Shown here: positions 27,173 through 33,761 of the stretch, one piece after another
Layout of the letters: every line of letters begins with the position of its first letter
Numbering within the stretch: position 1 is the stretch's first letter
Source: Veillonella sp.
GTDB lineage: Bacteria > Bacillota_C > Negativicutes > Veillonellales > Veillonellaceae
Reading direction: 5' to 3'
NCBI GenBank assembly: GCA_018367495.1
Contig: JAGZGB010000010.1
Coordinates: forward strand, 1 to 33,761
DNA: 33,761 bases
Made by a program: the position numbers and the translations under genes
The notes under the pieces: model-generated
Told to the model about the DNA's origin: nothing
Seen by the model: the letters and a program-made list of their open reading frames with translations, nothing else
Databases searched by the model: none

Positions 27173-28108
27173 TTATAATACGATACGCGTACCTGTTTTT
27201 CCTGCTATACCATCCTTAGATTTTTCTAATAATGTGATAATGGAAACACGGCCTTTTTTAGATTCTGCAAATGCAATAGCAGCTTCTACTTTTGGTTTCA
27301 TAGAACCTTCTGCAAACTCGCCTGCTGCTGCATATTTTTTCGCATCTGCTACGGTTATTTCATCAAGCCATTGCTCATTTTCTTTACCAAAATTAATGGC
27401 AACCTTTTCAACAGCTGTTAAAATAACTAGTACATCTGCATCAATTTCTTGTGCTAACAAGCTACTAGTCCAGTCTTTATCAATAACGGCCGCTGTACCA
27501 TGGAGTTCATTACCTTCTCTAGTTACAGGGATACCGCCACCACCACAGGCAACGATTAATTGTTTCCCAACTAAGCCTTTAATTGCTTCAATTTCAATGA
27601 TTTCTTTCGGTGCTGGAGATGCCACTACACGACGATAGCCGCGACCAGAATCTTCTTTTACAACGTAATCGTAATTTTTTTCTGCATATTCAGCTTCTTC
27701 CTTGGTCATAAAGTGACCAATTGGTTTTGTTGGATTTTTGAAGCCCGGATCATTTTGGTCAACTAATACTTGCGTAACCATTGTCATGGTTGGCAAATGT
27801 TTAATACCACGATTTAATAACTCTTCGTGAAGGGCATTTTGTAAGTCATACCCGATATATGCTTGGCTCATGGCCACACATACGGACAATGGTGTATTGG
27901 GTTGCCCTTCTACTTCTCGTGTCAATGCAGCCATCGCATTGTTGATCATACCAATTTGAGGGCCATTGCCATGAGTTACTACCACATCACAATTGGCTTC
28001 TACTAAATCAATAATCGTTTTAGCTGTACTTTTTACTGCAATTTTTTGTTCCGGAAGGGAATTACCTAATGCATTCCCACCTAACGCTACTACAACTCTT
28101 TTTTTCAT
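27173..28108 (-). CDS. arcC: Carbamate kinase
   Basis: Amino-acid-kinase-fold enzyme of 311 residues that makes ATP from carbamoyl phosphate and ADP, releasing ammonia and CO2. Diagnostic segments: VVALGGNALG at the N-terminus, VTHGNGPQIG, VACGGGGIPV and IDKDWTSSLLA. It corresponds to YqeA in the E. coli purine cluster. Start is the second ATG (28108) because GAGG lies six bases before it, whereas the ATG at 28120 has no site. It follows ygeW, whose carbamoyl phosphate it would consume, giving the substrate-level phosphorylation step of the pathway. A terminator hairpin in front may reduce its level. Confidence 0.95.
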   Translation of the reverse strand: MKKRVVVALGGNALGNSLPEQKIAVKSTAKTIIDLVEANCDVVVTHGNGPQIGMINNAMAALTREVEGQPNTPLSVCVAMSQAYIGYDLQNALHEELLNRGIKHLPTMTMVTQVLVDQNDPGFKNPTKPIGHFMTKEEAEYAEKNYDYVVKEDSGRGYRRVVASPAPKEIIEIEAIKGLVGKQLIVACGGGGIPVTREGNELHGTAAVIDKDWTSSLLAQEIDADVLVILTAVEKVAINFGKENEQWLDEITVADAKKYAAAGEFAEGSMKPKVEAAIAFAESKKGRVSIITLLEKSKDGIAGKTGTRIVL

Positions 28109-28137
28109 GTTATGCCTCATAACAAACTATTAAGAAT

Positions 28138-28167
28138 AAAAAGGAGCCATCAACACGGATGGCCCCT
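28138..28167 (-). terminator. Terminator hairpin between ygeW and carbamate kinase
   Basis: On the minus strand a 10-bp stem (AGGGGCCATC with GATGGCTCCT, one G-U pair) and six-base loop are followed by TTTT. The non-canonical pair is allowed only on the minus strand. It starts about 11 bases after the ygeW stop, so it would end or attenuate the ygeW message before carbamate kinase. Confidence 0.75.
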
Positions 28168-28177
28168 AAACTTTACT

Positions 28178-29371
28178 TTACGGTTGAACTCGGTCAGTTC
28201 CCTTCCGTTCTAATTCTTTTAAGGTTTCTACAGGATTCTTAAATTTGCTTAAGAAGATCATAGCTGCAATAACATATGGTTTGTAGCTTGCTTCTTTATA
28301 AAGAGGTACGCGATAGCGATCGAATACTGTTGCGTCTACTTCGCCTTCTTCACAACTTACACCTGTAATATCTGCTGGTAAGCAATGTAAATAAAGAGCT
28401 TTACCATCTTTAGTGAGACTCATCATCTCTTCAGTACATGCCCAATCTTTATGTTTACCATTTTCTTCAAGAAGAACTTTTTCTAATGCTTTAATGCCTT
28501 CATGGTCGTTTTCGCCATACAATTTCGTACGTTTTTCCATCGCACCAAATGGAGCCCAGCTCTTAGGATATACGATATCTGCATCTTTGAAAGCATCCTT
28601 CATGTCGTTAGTTCTACGGAAGGAACCGCCGCTTTCTTCAGCTTGTTTCTTAGCGATTTCTTCAACTTCTGGCATTACTTCATAGCCTTCAGGATGTGCT
28701 AATACGACTTCCATACCTAAACGAGTGAATAAACCAATAGCACCTTGAGGTACGGATAAAGGTTTACCATAAGATGGAGAGTAAGCCCAAGTCATAGCAA
28801 GTTTTTTGCCTTTAAGATTTTCTACACCACCGAATTCTTTGATGATATGAGCCGCATCAGCCATGATTTGTGTTGGATGGTCGATATCACATTGTAAGTT
28901 TACAAGTGTAGGACGTTGTTCTAATACGCCATCTTCATGACCTTCTTTAACTGCATCAGATACTTGATGCATGTAAGCATTACCTTTACCAATGTACATA
29001 TCATCACGGATACCGATAACGTCAGCCATGAAGGAAATCATATTCGCTGTTTCACGAACTGTTTCACCGTGAGCAATTTGGGATTTACCTTCATCCAAAT
29101 CTTGAACTTCAAGACCTAACAAGTTACAAGCGGAGGCGAAGGAGAAACGAGTTCTTGTAGAATTATCGCGGAATAAAGAAATACCAAGGCCACTGTCGAA
29201 TACTTTAGTGGAAATATTGCGTTCTCTAAGAGCTCGTAATGCATCTGCTACTGCCCAAACACCTTTTAATTCATCTTCAGATTTTTCCCATGTAAGAAAG
29301 AAATCTTCACCGTACATTTTGCTAACGTCTAAGTCTTTTAAAGTTTCAATACTTTTATTGAAGTCTGTCAT
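28178..29371 (-). CDS. ygeW: Knotted carbamoyltransferase YgeW
   Basis: Member of the ornithine/aspartate carbamoyltransferase superfamily with a C-terminal trefoil knot, 397 residues against 396 in E. coli YgeW. The carbamoyl-phosphate-binding STRTR is at 71-75, and LHCLPADITG near residue 330 is the second signature. The substrate has been uncertain; the neighbours (carbamate kinase, YgeY, YgeX) suggest it removes a carbamoyl group from a ureido compound such as a 2,3-diureidopropionate-like intermediate to give carbamoyl phosphate. AGAGGA precedes the ATG. A 155-base gap with an inverted repeat separates it from ygeY. Confidence 0.93.
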   Translation of the reverse strand: MTDFNKSIETLKDLDVSKMYGEDFFLTWEKSEDELKGVWAVADALRALRERNISTKVFDSGLGISLFRDNSTRTRFSFASACNLLGLEVQDLDEGKSQIAHGETVRETANMISFMADVIGIRDDMYIGKGNAYMHQVSDAVKEGHEDGVLEQRPTLVNLQCDIDHPTQIMADAAHIIKEFGGVENLKGKKLAMTWAYSPSYGKPLSVPQGAIGLFTRLGMEVVLAHPEGYEVMPEVEEIAKKQAEESGGSFRRTNDMKDAFKDADIVYPKSWAPFGAMEKRTKLYGENDHEGIKALEKVLLEENGKHKDWACTEEMMSLTKDGKALYLHCLPADITGVSCEEGEVDATVFDRYRVPLYKEASYKPYVIAAMIFLSKFKNPVETLKELERKGTDRVQP

Positions 29372-29422
29372 CTGTAAGTCCTCTCTTTCAATTCCCTAAA
29401 GGGCTACTTAGGATCTAACTTT

Positions 29423-29456
29423 ATACGGTACCTCATCAAATGGTGAAATACCGTAT
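29423..29456. repeat. Inverted repeat in the ygeY-ygeW gap
   Basis: Perfect 8-bp arms ATACGGTA (29423-29430) and TACCGTAT (29449-29456) with an 18-base centre. There is no T-run on either side, so it is a weak terminator candidate at best. It may be a protein-binding site or leader hairpin about 50-85 bases upstream of ygeW. The rest of the gap 29372-29526 shows no clear promoter. Confidence 0.45.
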
Positions 29457-29526
29457 TAAATTTGTAGTTATGAACTATGTTCTAGTGATTTCCGTTTTAA
29501 AGAGATCTAATCCAATATATGTGATA

Positions 29527-30837
29527 TTAGTCTTTACAGTATACGGATGGCAATAATGCATATACAGCCGCACATGTTACAAGGTCTTGTTTCCATGTAA
29601 TTTCGTTAGGAGCATGTGCTTGTGCTTCTGCGCCAGGACCGAAGCCGATACAAGGGATGCCGTTACGGCCCATGATGGATACGCCGTTAGTGGAGAATGT
29701 CCATTTATCAGTCAATGGGCGAGCTTTACGCATTTCAACTGTATCTTCGGCGCCGATACGTTCGTTACCATACAAGCTAGTGTAGGCTTCTTCCAAAGCT
29801 TCTGTTACTTTGTGATCTTTAGGAATTACCCAAGTTGGGAAGTAACATTCGATTGGATATGTCAAACCAGTCCAGGATGGGCGAGCATATTCATACATGC
29901 ATACTTTCGCACCATATTCTTTAACATGTGGTAAAGCTTCAATTTCTGCCAAGCAGGATTGCCATGTTTCGCCAGCTGTCATACGACGGTCCAAAGAAAC
30001 GGCGCAAGAGTCAGCTACTGCACAACGGCTCGGAGAAGTGTAGAAGATTTGGGAAGTAGTTACAGTACCGCGACCTAAGAAGCGAGCTTCTTCGTAGTGG
30101 TCTGGGTTGAATTTAGGGTCGAGCATTTTAACGAGACCTTTAATTTTTGTGCTTTCATCAGCAGAGTTAGCATTTAATTCACGGATATCTTGAAGAATAT
30201 CCGCCATTTTGTAAATTGCGTTGTCACCGCGTTCAGGAGCGGAGCCATGGCAAGATACGCCTTGTACATCTACGCGAATTTCCATACGGCCACGTTGGCC
30301 ACGGTAGATACCACCATCAGTAGGTTCAGTGGATACTACGAATTCAGGACGAATATTACGTTCTTTAATCATGTATTCCCAGCAAAGACCATCGCAGTCT
30401 TCTTCTTGTACTGTACCTACAACAAGTACGCGATATTTATCACTTAAAAGACCTAAGTCTTTCATGATTTTAGCGCCGTATACAGCGGATACGATACCAC
30501 CTAATTGATCGGATACACCACGACCACCGATTTTAGTTTCATCTTCAAAACCTTCATAAGGATCAAAATTCCAGTTATCGCGGTTGCCAATACCTACTGT
30601 ATCGATATGAGCGTCGAAGGCAATAAGAGTTTTACCAGTACCCATGTAACCAAGAATGTTACCCATTGGATCTACTTCAACTTCGTCGAAGCCAAGATCT
30701 TTCATTTCTTTTTCAATGCGTTGAACGTGTTCTTTTTCTTCTGCACTTTCACCAGGGAATGCTACGATTTCACGTAAGAACTTGGTCATTGCTGGTCCAT
30801 AAGTTGCTGCTGCTTGTTTAATTGCTTGTAAATCCAT
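29527..30837 (-). CDS. ygeY: YgeY-family M20 metallohydrolase
   Basis: M20-type dinuclear zinc amidohydrolase/peptidase of 436 residues. Metal motif [10 protein letters not shown] is near residue 75, the catalytic glutamate is in QEEDCDGL, and an STEPTDGG segment follows. The dimerisation insert is in the middle ([29 protein letters not shown]). The family is annotated as a selenium-metabolism hydrolase purely from co-occurrence. In this cluster the reasonable job is hydrolysis of an N-carbamoyl or N-acyl bond next to 2,3-diaminopropionate. An AGGAGG site precedes the ATG, and the 12-base gap to ygeX shows cotranscription. Confidence 0.93.
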   Translation of the reverse strand: MDLQAIKQAAATYGPAMTKFLREIVAFPGESAEEKEHVQRIEKEMKDLGFDEVEVDPMGNILGYMGTGKTLIAFDAHIDTVGIGNRDNWNFDPYEGFEDETKIGGRGVSDQLGGIVSAVYGAKIMKDLGLLSDKYRVLVVGTVQEEDCDGLCWEYMIKERNIRPEFVVSTEPTDGGIYRGQRGRMEIRVDVQGVSCHGSAPERGDNAIYKMADILQDIRELNANSADESTKIKGLVKMLDPKFNPDHYEEARFLGRGTVTTSQIFYTSPSRCAVADSCAVSLDRRMTAGETWQSCLAEIEALPHVKEYGAKVCMYEYARPSWTGLTYPIECYFPTWVIPKDHKVTEALEEAYTSLYGNERIGAEDTVEMRKARPLTDKWTFSTNGVSIMGRNGIPCIGFGPGAEAQAHAPNEITWKQDLVTCAAVYALLPSVYCKD

Positions 30838-30849
30838 AATTAATGCCTC

Positions 30850-32061
30850 CTAACGATCTTCACCATACCACATAATATTTTTATATCTTTCAGGGTCTGT
30901 ATCACCTTCAGTGGAGAAGCAGAGTACCTTTGAAGACTCATCTAATTCTAATTCCTTGCGTAAGTCTTCATATTCTGGCATTGTCATAATTGCCGTTACA
31001 AGACCTAGTGGAACCGCACCAGATTCACCTGTAGTGATTGGTGTATCACCTTTAATCGGTGCACCACCAACGCGCATACCAAGTCTTGCTACCCAATCAG
31101 GAGCAGATACGAATACATCCGCATGGTTTCTTAAAATATCCCAAGAAACTGTATTTGGTTCACCACAAGCGAGGCCTGCCATGATTGTTTCTAAATCACC
31201 CTCAACGATACGAGGATTACCATCATCAGCTACAGCCCCTTTGTATAAGCAAGCTGCTGCTTCAGCTTCTACAACCACTAATTTAGGTTTCTTAATTGCA
31301 TTGCTGTATAAATTAGTAAAATAACCTACTACAGCACCTGCTAGGGAACCTACACCAGCTTGTACAAATACATGGGTTGGTACCTTACAGTTTTCAGCTT
31401 CTAACTGATTTGCCGTTTCCATAGCCATTGTGCCATAGCCTTGCATGATCCAGTTTGGAATTTCTTCATAGCCTTCCCATGCTGTATCTTGAACTACAAC
31501 ACCATTTGGAACTTCTTTAGATTTTTTAGTTGCTAACCGTACACATTCATCATAGTTGAATTCTTCGATTGTTACGGTAGCACCTTCATTTTCAATTTGT
31601 TTTCTACGATATTCTGTAGAGCCTTTAGGCATGAATACTACTGCTTTTTGACCTAATTTATTAGCAGCCCAGGCTACGCCACGTCCGTGGTTACCATCAG
31701 TAGCTGTAAAGAATGTAGCTTGCCCGAATTCTTCTTTTAATTGTGGAGAAGTTAATACATCATATGGTACATCTTCAACATTTTTACCAGTTTGTTGAGC
31801 TACATATTTTGCCATTGCATAAGAGCCGCCTAATACCTTAAATGCATTTAGGCCAAAGCGGTAAGATTCATCTTTTACAAAAAGCGAATTAACACCGATA
31901 TAATCTGCTAATTTTTCTAGCGATACTAGTGGAGTTACACTATACTGTGGAAAACTTTCATGAAATGCTTTAGCTTTCTTAATTTCTCTAACATCCATAA
32001 CGGACAAGAACTTGTCACTAGATGGTGCCATCGTATTACGTTTCCACTGAATTCTGTCCAT
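30850..32061 (-). CDS. ygeX: Diaminopropionate ammonia-lyase
   Basis: Fold-type II PLP enzyme of 403 residues that converts 2,3-diaminopropionate to pyruvate and two ammonia. The PLP lysine is Lys75 in RFGLNAFKVLGGSYA. TATDGNHGRGVAWAA holds the catalytic aspartate, and a glycine-rich GVGSLAGAVVG loop binds the phosphate. Length and motifs match E. coli YgeX. It gives the carbon exit of the pathway. AGGAGG lies six bases before the ATG, and only nine bases separate it from the regulator gene upstream. Confidence 0.95.
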   Translation of the reverse strand: MDRIQWKRNTMAPSSDKFLSVMDVREIKKAKAFHESFPQYSVTPLVSLEKLADYIGVNSLFVKDESYRFGLNAFKVLGGSYAMAKYVAQQTGKNVEDVPYDVLTSPQLKEEFGQATFFTATDGNHGRGVAWAANKLGQKAVVFMPKGSTEYRRKQIENEGATVTIEEFNYDECVRLATKKSKEVPNGVVVQDTAWEGYEEIPNWIMQGYGTMAMETANQLEAENCKVPTHVFVQAGVGSLAGAVVGYFTNLYSNAIKKPKLVVVEAEAAACLYKGAVADDGNPRIVEGDLETIMAGLACGEPNTVSWDILRNHADVFVSAPDWVARLGMRVGGAPIKGDTPITTGESGAVPLGLVTAIMTMPEYEDLRKELELDESSKVLCFSTEGDTDPERYKNIMWYGEDR

Positions 32062-32070
32062 ATTTGCCTC

Positions 32071-32703
32071 CTAGGATTCTTCCTTTACAGTATTTAAATC
32101 ACTATAAAGAGTAAACTTAGAAATATTGAAATACTCCGCAATCTTTTCTGAAGATTTAGAAATAAGAAAAGCCCCTTTTTCATTCAAGTAGCTAATAGCT
32201 TTTAGTCGCTCTACTTTATTCATGAGTGGTCCAGGTTTGCCAACTAACCGTTCTGCTTCTAGTAGTAAATCATCTAATAGTTCCGATACACTTGTAGTAA
32301 TTTTTTCAACAGTGCCAGTCTCAGCTTGGCCTATACCTATAAGACTTTCAAGTGATCGATGCATCATAACAAACTCTGTGATATCCTGATTAATTCCCAA
32401 TAGGTATGCAATATTGCCATTATCATCACGGATATACATGGTAGAGGATTTTAATATGCGTCCATCCTTAGTTTTTGTTAGATACCCAAATCTACCTTCA
32501 CTACCATCATCATAGTTGAGTACATCTAAAACCACATGTGATGGACCATCACCAACATGACGATTCGTTATCGTACCATTTTCTATATATACAAGTGATG
32601 TATCGAGATCTCCTTGTAAGTCATGTATTAGTACTTCACAAGATGGTCCGAATTGTATGGCTAATCCATGAGCTATTACTTTTAGCCGTTCCAATGTACT
32701 CAT
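32071..32703 (-). CDS. YheO-type PAS/HTH transcriptional regulator
   Basis: A 210-residue regulator with an N-terminal YheO-like PAS domain (about 1-115; IAIQFGPSCEVLIHDL-type start, GRILKSSTMYIRDDNGNIAYLLGINQDIT) and a C-terminal helix-turn-helix (about 165-208; SEKIAEYFNISKFTLYSDLNTVK). Family members include the D-amino-acid sensor DauR. It is the first gene of the ygeX-ygeY operon, so it likely senses a purine-derived or amino-acid intermediate and controls this cluster, and may control its own promoter. GGAGGTT lies six bases before the ATG. The ligand is unknown. Confidence 0.87.
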   Translation of the reverse strand: MSTLERLKVIAHGLAIQFGPSCEVLIHDLQGDLDTSLVYIENGTITNRHVGDGPSHVVLDVLNYDDGSEGRFGYLTKTKDGRILKSSTMYIRDDNGNIAYLLGINQDITEFVMMHRSLESLIGIGQAETGTVEKITTSVSELLDDLLLEAERLVGKPGPLMNKVERLKAISYLNEKGAFLISKSSEKIAEYFNISKFTLYSDLNTVKEES

Positions 32704-32809
32704 TGAGATAACCTCCCTCTCATCGGTATCGGTTAACTTTATGGTCTAAATAACTTCAGTCCGCTTACATAGTCAGCATTATGAGAACAATTCTAACTAT
32801 TTTTGTATT

Positions 32810-32830
32810 AACCTAATTTTTTGTTAGGTT
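32810..32830. promoter_or_regulatory. Operator-like inverted repeat at the transcription start of the purine regulator operon
   Basis: Perfect 7-bp arms AACCTAA and TTAGGTT around a seven-base A/T loop. With the -10 box at 32841-32846 the transcript would begin near 32834, so the repeat covers about +4 to +25, a usual place for a repressor operator or for a 5' stabilising hairpin. Confidence 0.5.
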
Positions 32831-32840
32831 TCTTACTTAA

Positions 32841-32869
32841 ATTATAGGTCTATGAATACAAAAATGCAA
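32841..32869 (-). promoter_or_regulatory. Promoter of the regulator-ygeX-ygeY operon
   Basis: Perfect -10 TATAAT (32841-32846) and a weak -35 TTGCAT (32864-32869) 17 bases apart on the minus strand. Expected leader is about 130 bases. The poor -35 fits a promoter that needs an activator. Confidence 0.55.
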
Positions 32870-32941
32870 CGCTATTATGCATTAAAGTTATTTATAAATA
32901 TACATCCATATACGAACATTGTAATAAACACACGCAGACAC

Positions 32942-32957
32942 TGTGATTTTTATCACA
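32942..32957. promoter_or_regulatory. CRP/FNR- or Rex-like palindrome
   Basis: TGTGA (32942-32946), six bases, TCACA (32953-32957), a perfect match to the CRP half-site pair and close to the Rex redox-repressor consensus TTGTGA-N6-TCACAA. It is about 115 bases upstream of the start predicted at 32834, and about 60 upstream of a second, weaker possible minus-strand promoter (TTACAA at 32919-32924). Which protein binds is unknown. Confidence 0.45.
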
Positions 32958-33173
32958 ATAACTATTATTTATAATTTTTTTTAATGACCTTTCTATTATC
33001 ATATCTATATATGTGAATATGCTAAGATTCTATAAAAGTAAATGTATATCTATATTCTTATATCTACAAATTAGATTTACTATATTCATATACATGTATA
33101 TATGTTATAAATATTCCTATCATTTATAACCATCAAATTACGCTTTACCATACAGTTATTATTACAAAGATGC

Positions 33174-33214
33174 AAAAAAGGCTGTAATAACGAATTACCG
33201 TTATTACAGCCTTT
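33174..33214 (-). terminator. Intrinsic terminator of the flavodoxin gene
   Basis: Perfect 16-bp stem (33199-33214 with 33177-33192, GGCTGTAATAACG core) and six-base loop. On the minus strand it is followed by a T-run. It lies about 45 bases after the flavodoxin stop. Very strong. Confidence 0.9.
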
Positions 33215-33258
33215 ATATACTGTTATCTGTTAGGATTATGTTAATGATTAAGAGTAAA

Positions 33259-33678
33259 TTATGCGTTTACCAATGTTTTACCCAACTCTTCACATTGTGC
33301 TTTACCATCATCATCAGGTTCACCCAAGATTGCCAAGCCATCAGCTACTAATTCGCCACCAGCGTCTTTAATGCGAGTGCCCCAGTCTTCTAACCAAGTG
33401 CCACCCCAACCATAGGAGCCAAAGATTGCTACTTTTTTACCACCCAATTTAGCTTCTAATTCTGTGTAGAATGGTTCAAATTCGCCTTCTTCTAATTGTT
33501 CTGCACCCATATCAGCACAGCCAAGAGCTAGTTTTTCGTAAGCTGCTGCGTCATCTACGGATACTTCAGAAACAGATTTCACTTCAACTTCTTGACCTGC
33601 AGCTTTGATACCTTCAGCTACTGCTTGAGCCATTTGTTCTGTATTGCCTGTACCGGACCAATAAATTACACCAATCAT
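33259..33678 (-). CDS. Flavodoxin (short-chain)
   Basis: FMN-binding low-potential electron carrier of 139 residues. The FMN phosphate loop SGTGNTEQMA is at residues 9-18, and FGSYGWGGTWLEDW forms the isoalloxazine-stacking region. Length and motifs match the clostridial-type short flavodoxins. AGGAGGT precedes the ATG. The strong terminator downstream makes it a single-gene unit on the window side seen; the promoter would lie in or beyond 33679-33761, where no clear -10/-35 pair was found. It is a plausible electron partner for the flavin-less oxidoreductases of the purine cluster, though that link is inference. Confidence 0.95.
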   Translation of the reverse strand: MIGVIYWSGTGNTEQMAQAVAEGIKAAGQEVEVKSVSEVSVDDAAAYEKLALGCADMGAEQLEEGEFEPFYTELEAKLGGKKVAIFGSYGWGGTWLEDWGTRIKDAGGELVADGLAILGEPDDDGKAQCEELGKTLVNA

Positions 33679-33761
33679 CTTGTACCTCCTAGGCCGTTCT
33701 TGCGACCAATGAACTAAATGTTTTTCCCAACATCAATTGAGTTTGACAAAATTCACGACAT

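Larger units (their letters stand above)
32704..33258. other. 555-base AT-rich regulatory gap
   Basis: No supported protein gene. From the flavodoxin side it contains the flavodoxin terminator (33174-33214), about 200 bases of very AT-rich sequence with AGTAAAT/ATTTACT repeats and no clear feature, a TGTGA-N6-TCACA palindrome (32942-32957), a minus-strand promoter (32841-32869), a hairpin or operator right after it (32810-32830), and a tandem ATCGGT repeat (32722-32733) just before the regulator's ribosome binding site. The size and number of sites suggest complex control of the purine operon. Confidence 0.6.

Noticed and set aside
33001..33170. AT-rich short repeats as a CRISPR-like or origin-like array
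   Set aside because: No regular repeat length or spacing, and no DnaA-box series was seen.

Overview
The window looks like chromosome of a low-GC (about 40% by eye) diderm Firmicute of the Negativicutes, most likely Veillonella or a close relative. Reasons: strong AGGAGG-type ribosome binding sites on nearly every gene, a Firmicute-style tig-clpP-clpX-lon-engB order, an O-antigen-ligase-like membrane protein (implying an LPS outer membrane), a succinate/propionate-type CoA-transferase, and a large purine/ureide fermentation cluster. Veillonella (older name Micrococcus lactilyticus) is classically known to ferment purines. The genus call is inference. All 27 genes lie on the minus strand, so transcription runs from high to low coordinates. 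No tRNA, rRNA, CRISPR array or insertion sequence was seen.

Region 1 (1-1734): the 5' 403 codons of an acetyl-CoA hydrolase/CoA-transferase with its own promoter, cut by the window edge, then a roughly 525-base gap that holds the terminator of the next operon.

Region 2 (1735-15109): a tightly packed housekeeping run read as tig, clpP, clpX, (hairpin terminator), lon, engB, polyprenyl diphosphate synthase, tatC, valS, folC, O-antigen-ligase-like gene. Overlaps of 1 and 4 bases and gaps of 1 to 36 bases indicate operonic expression. Theme: protein folding, ATP-dependent proteolysis, export and translation.

Region 3 (15110-17229): a two-CBS-domain protein, rlmH and a WalJ/YycJ-type metallo-hydrolase, with a strong bidirectional hairpin between the CBS gene and tig.

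Region 4 (17230-18420): a RuBisCO-like protein (form IV), an unusual gene that sits between the housekeeping block and the purine cluster. It keeps several RuBisCO landmark residues but has His where the third metal ligand (Glu) is expected and lacks the loop-6 lysine.

Region 5 (18483-33678): the purine/ureide cluster, read as flavodoxin; (555-base gap with terminator, promoter and palindromes); YheO-type regulator, ygeX, ygeY; ygeW; (terminator); carbamate kinase, ssnA, a shortened ygfK, hydantoinase, FAD-less molybdenum hydroxylase; (hairpin); NCS2 purine permease; terminator. A consistent reading is import of urate/xanthine, molybdenum/Fe-S redox chemistry, opening of the rings by the two amidohydrolases, carbamoyl transfer from a ureido intermediate by YgeW, ATP from carbamoyl phosphate by carbamate kinase, and YgeY/YgeX release of 2,3-diaminopropionate, then pyruvate plus ammonia. 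The gene set is that of the E. coli yge/ygf region and of gut anaerobes reported to degrade uric acid. The order of steps is inference. Notable departures are the YgfK lacking its flavin/NAD(P)H module, the absence of an FAD subunit for the hydroxylase, and the RuBisCO-like neighbour.
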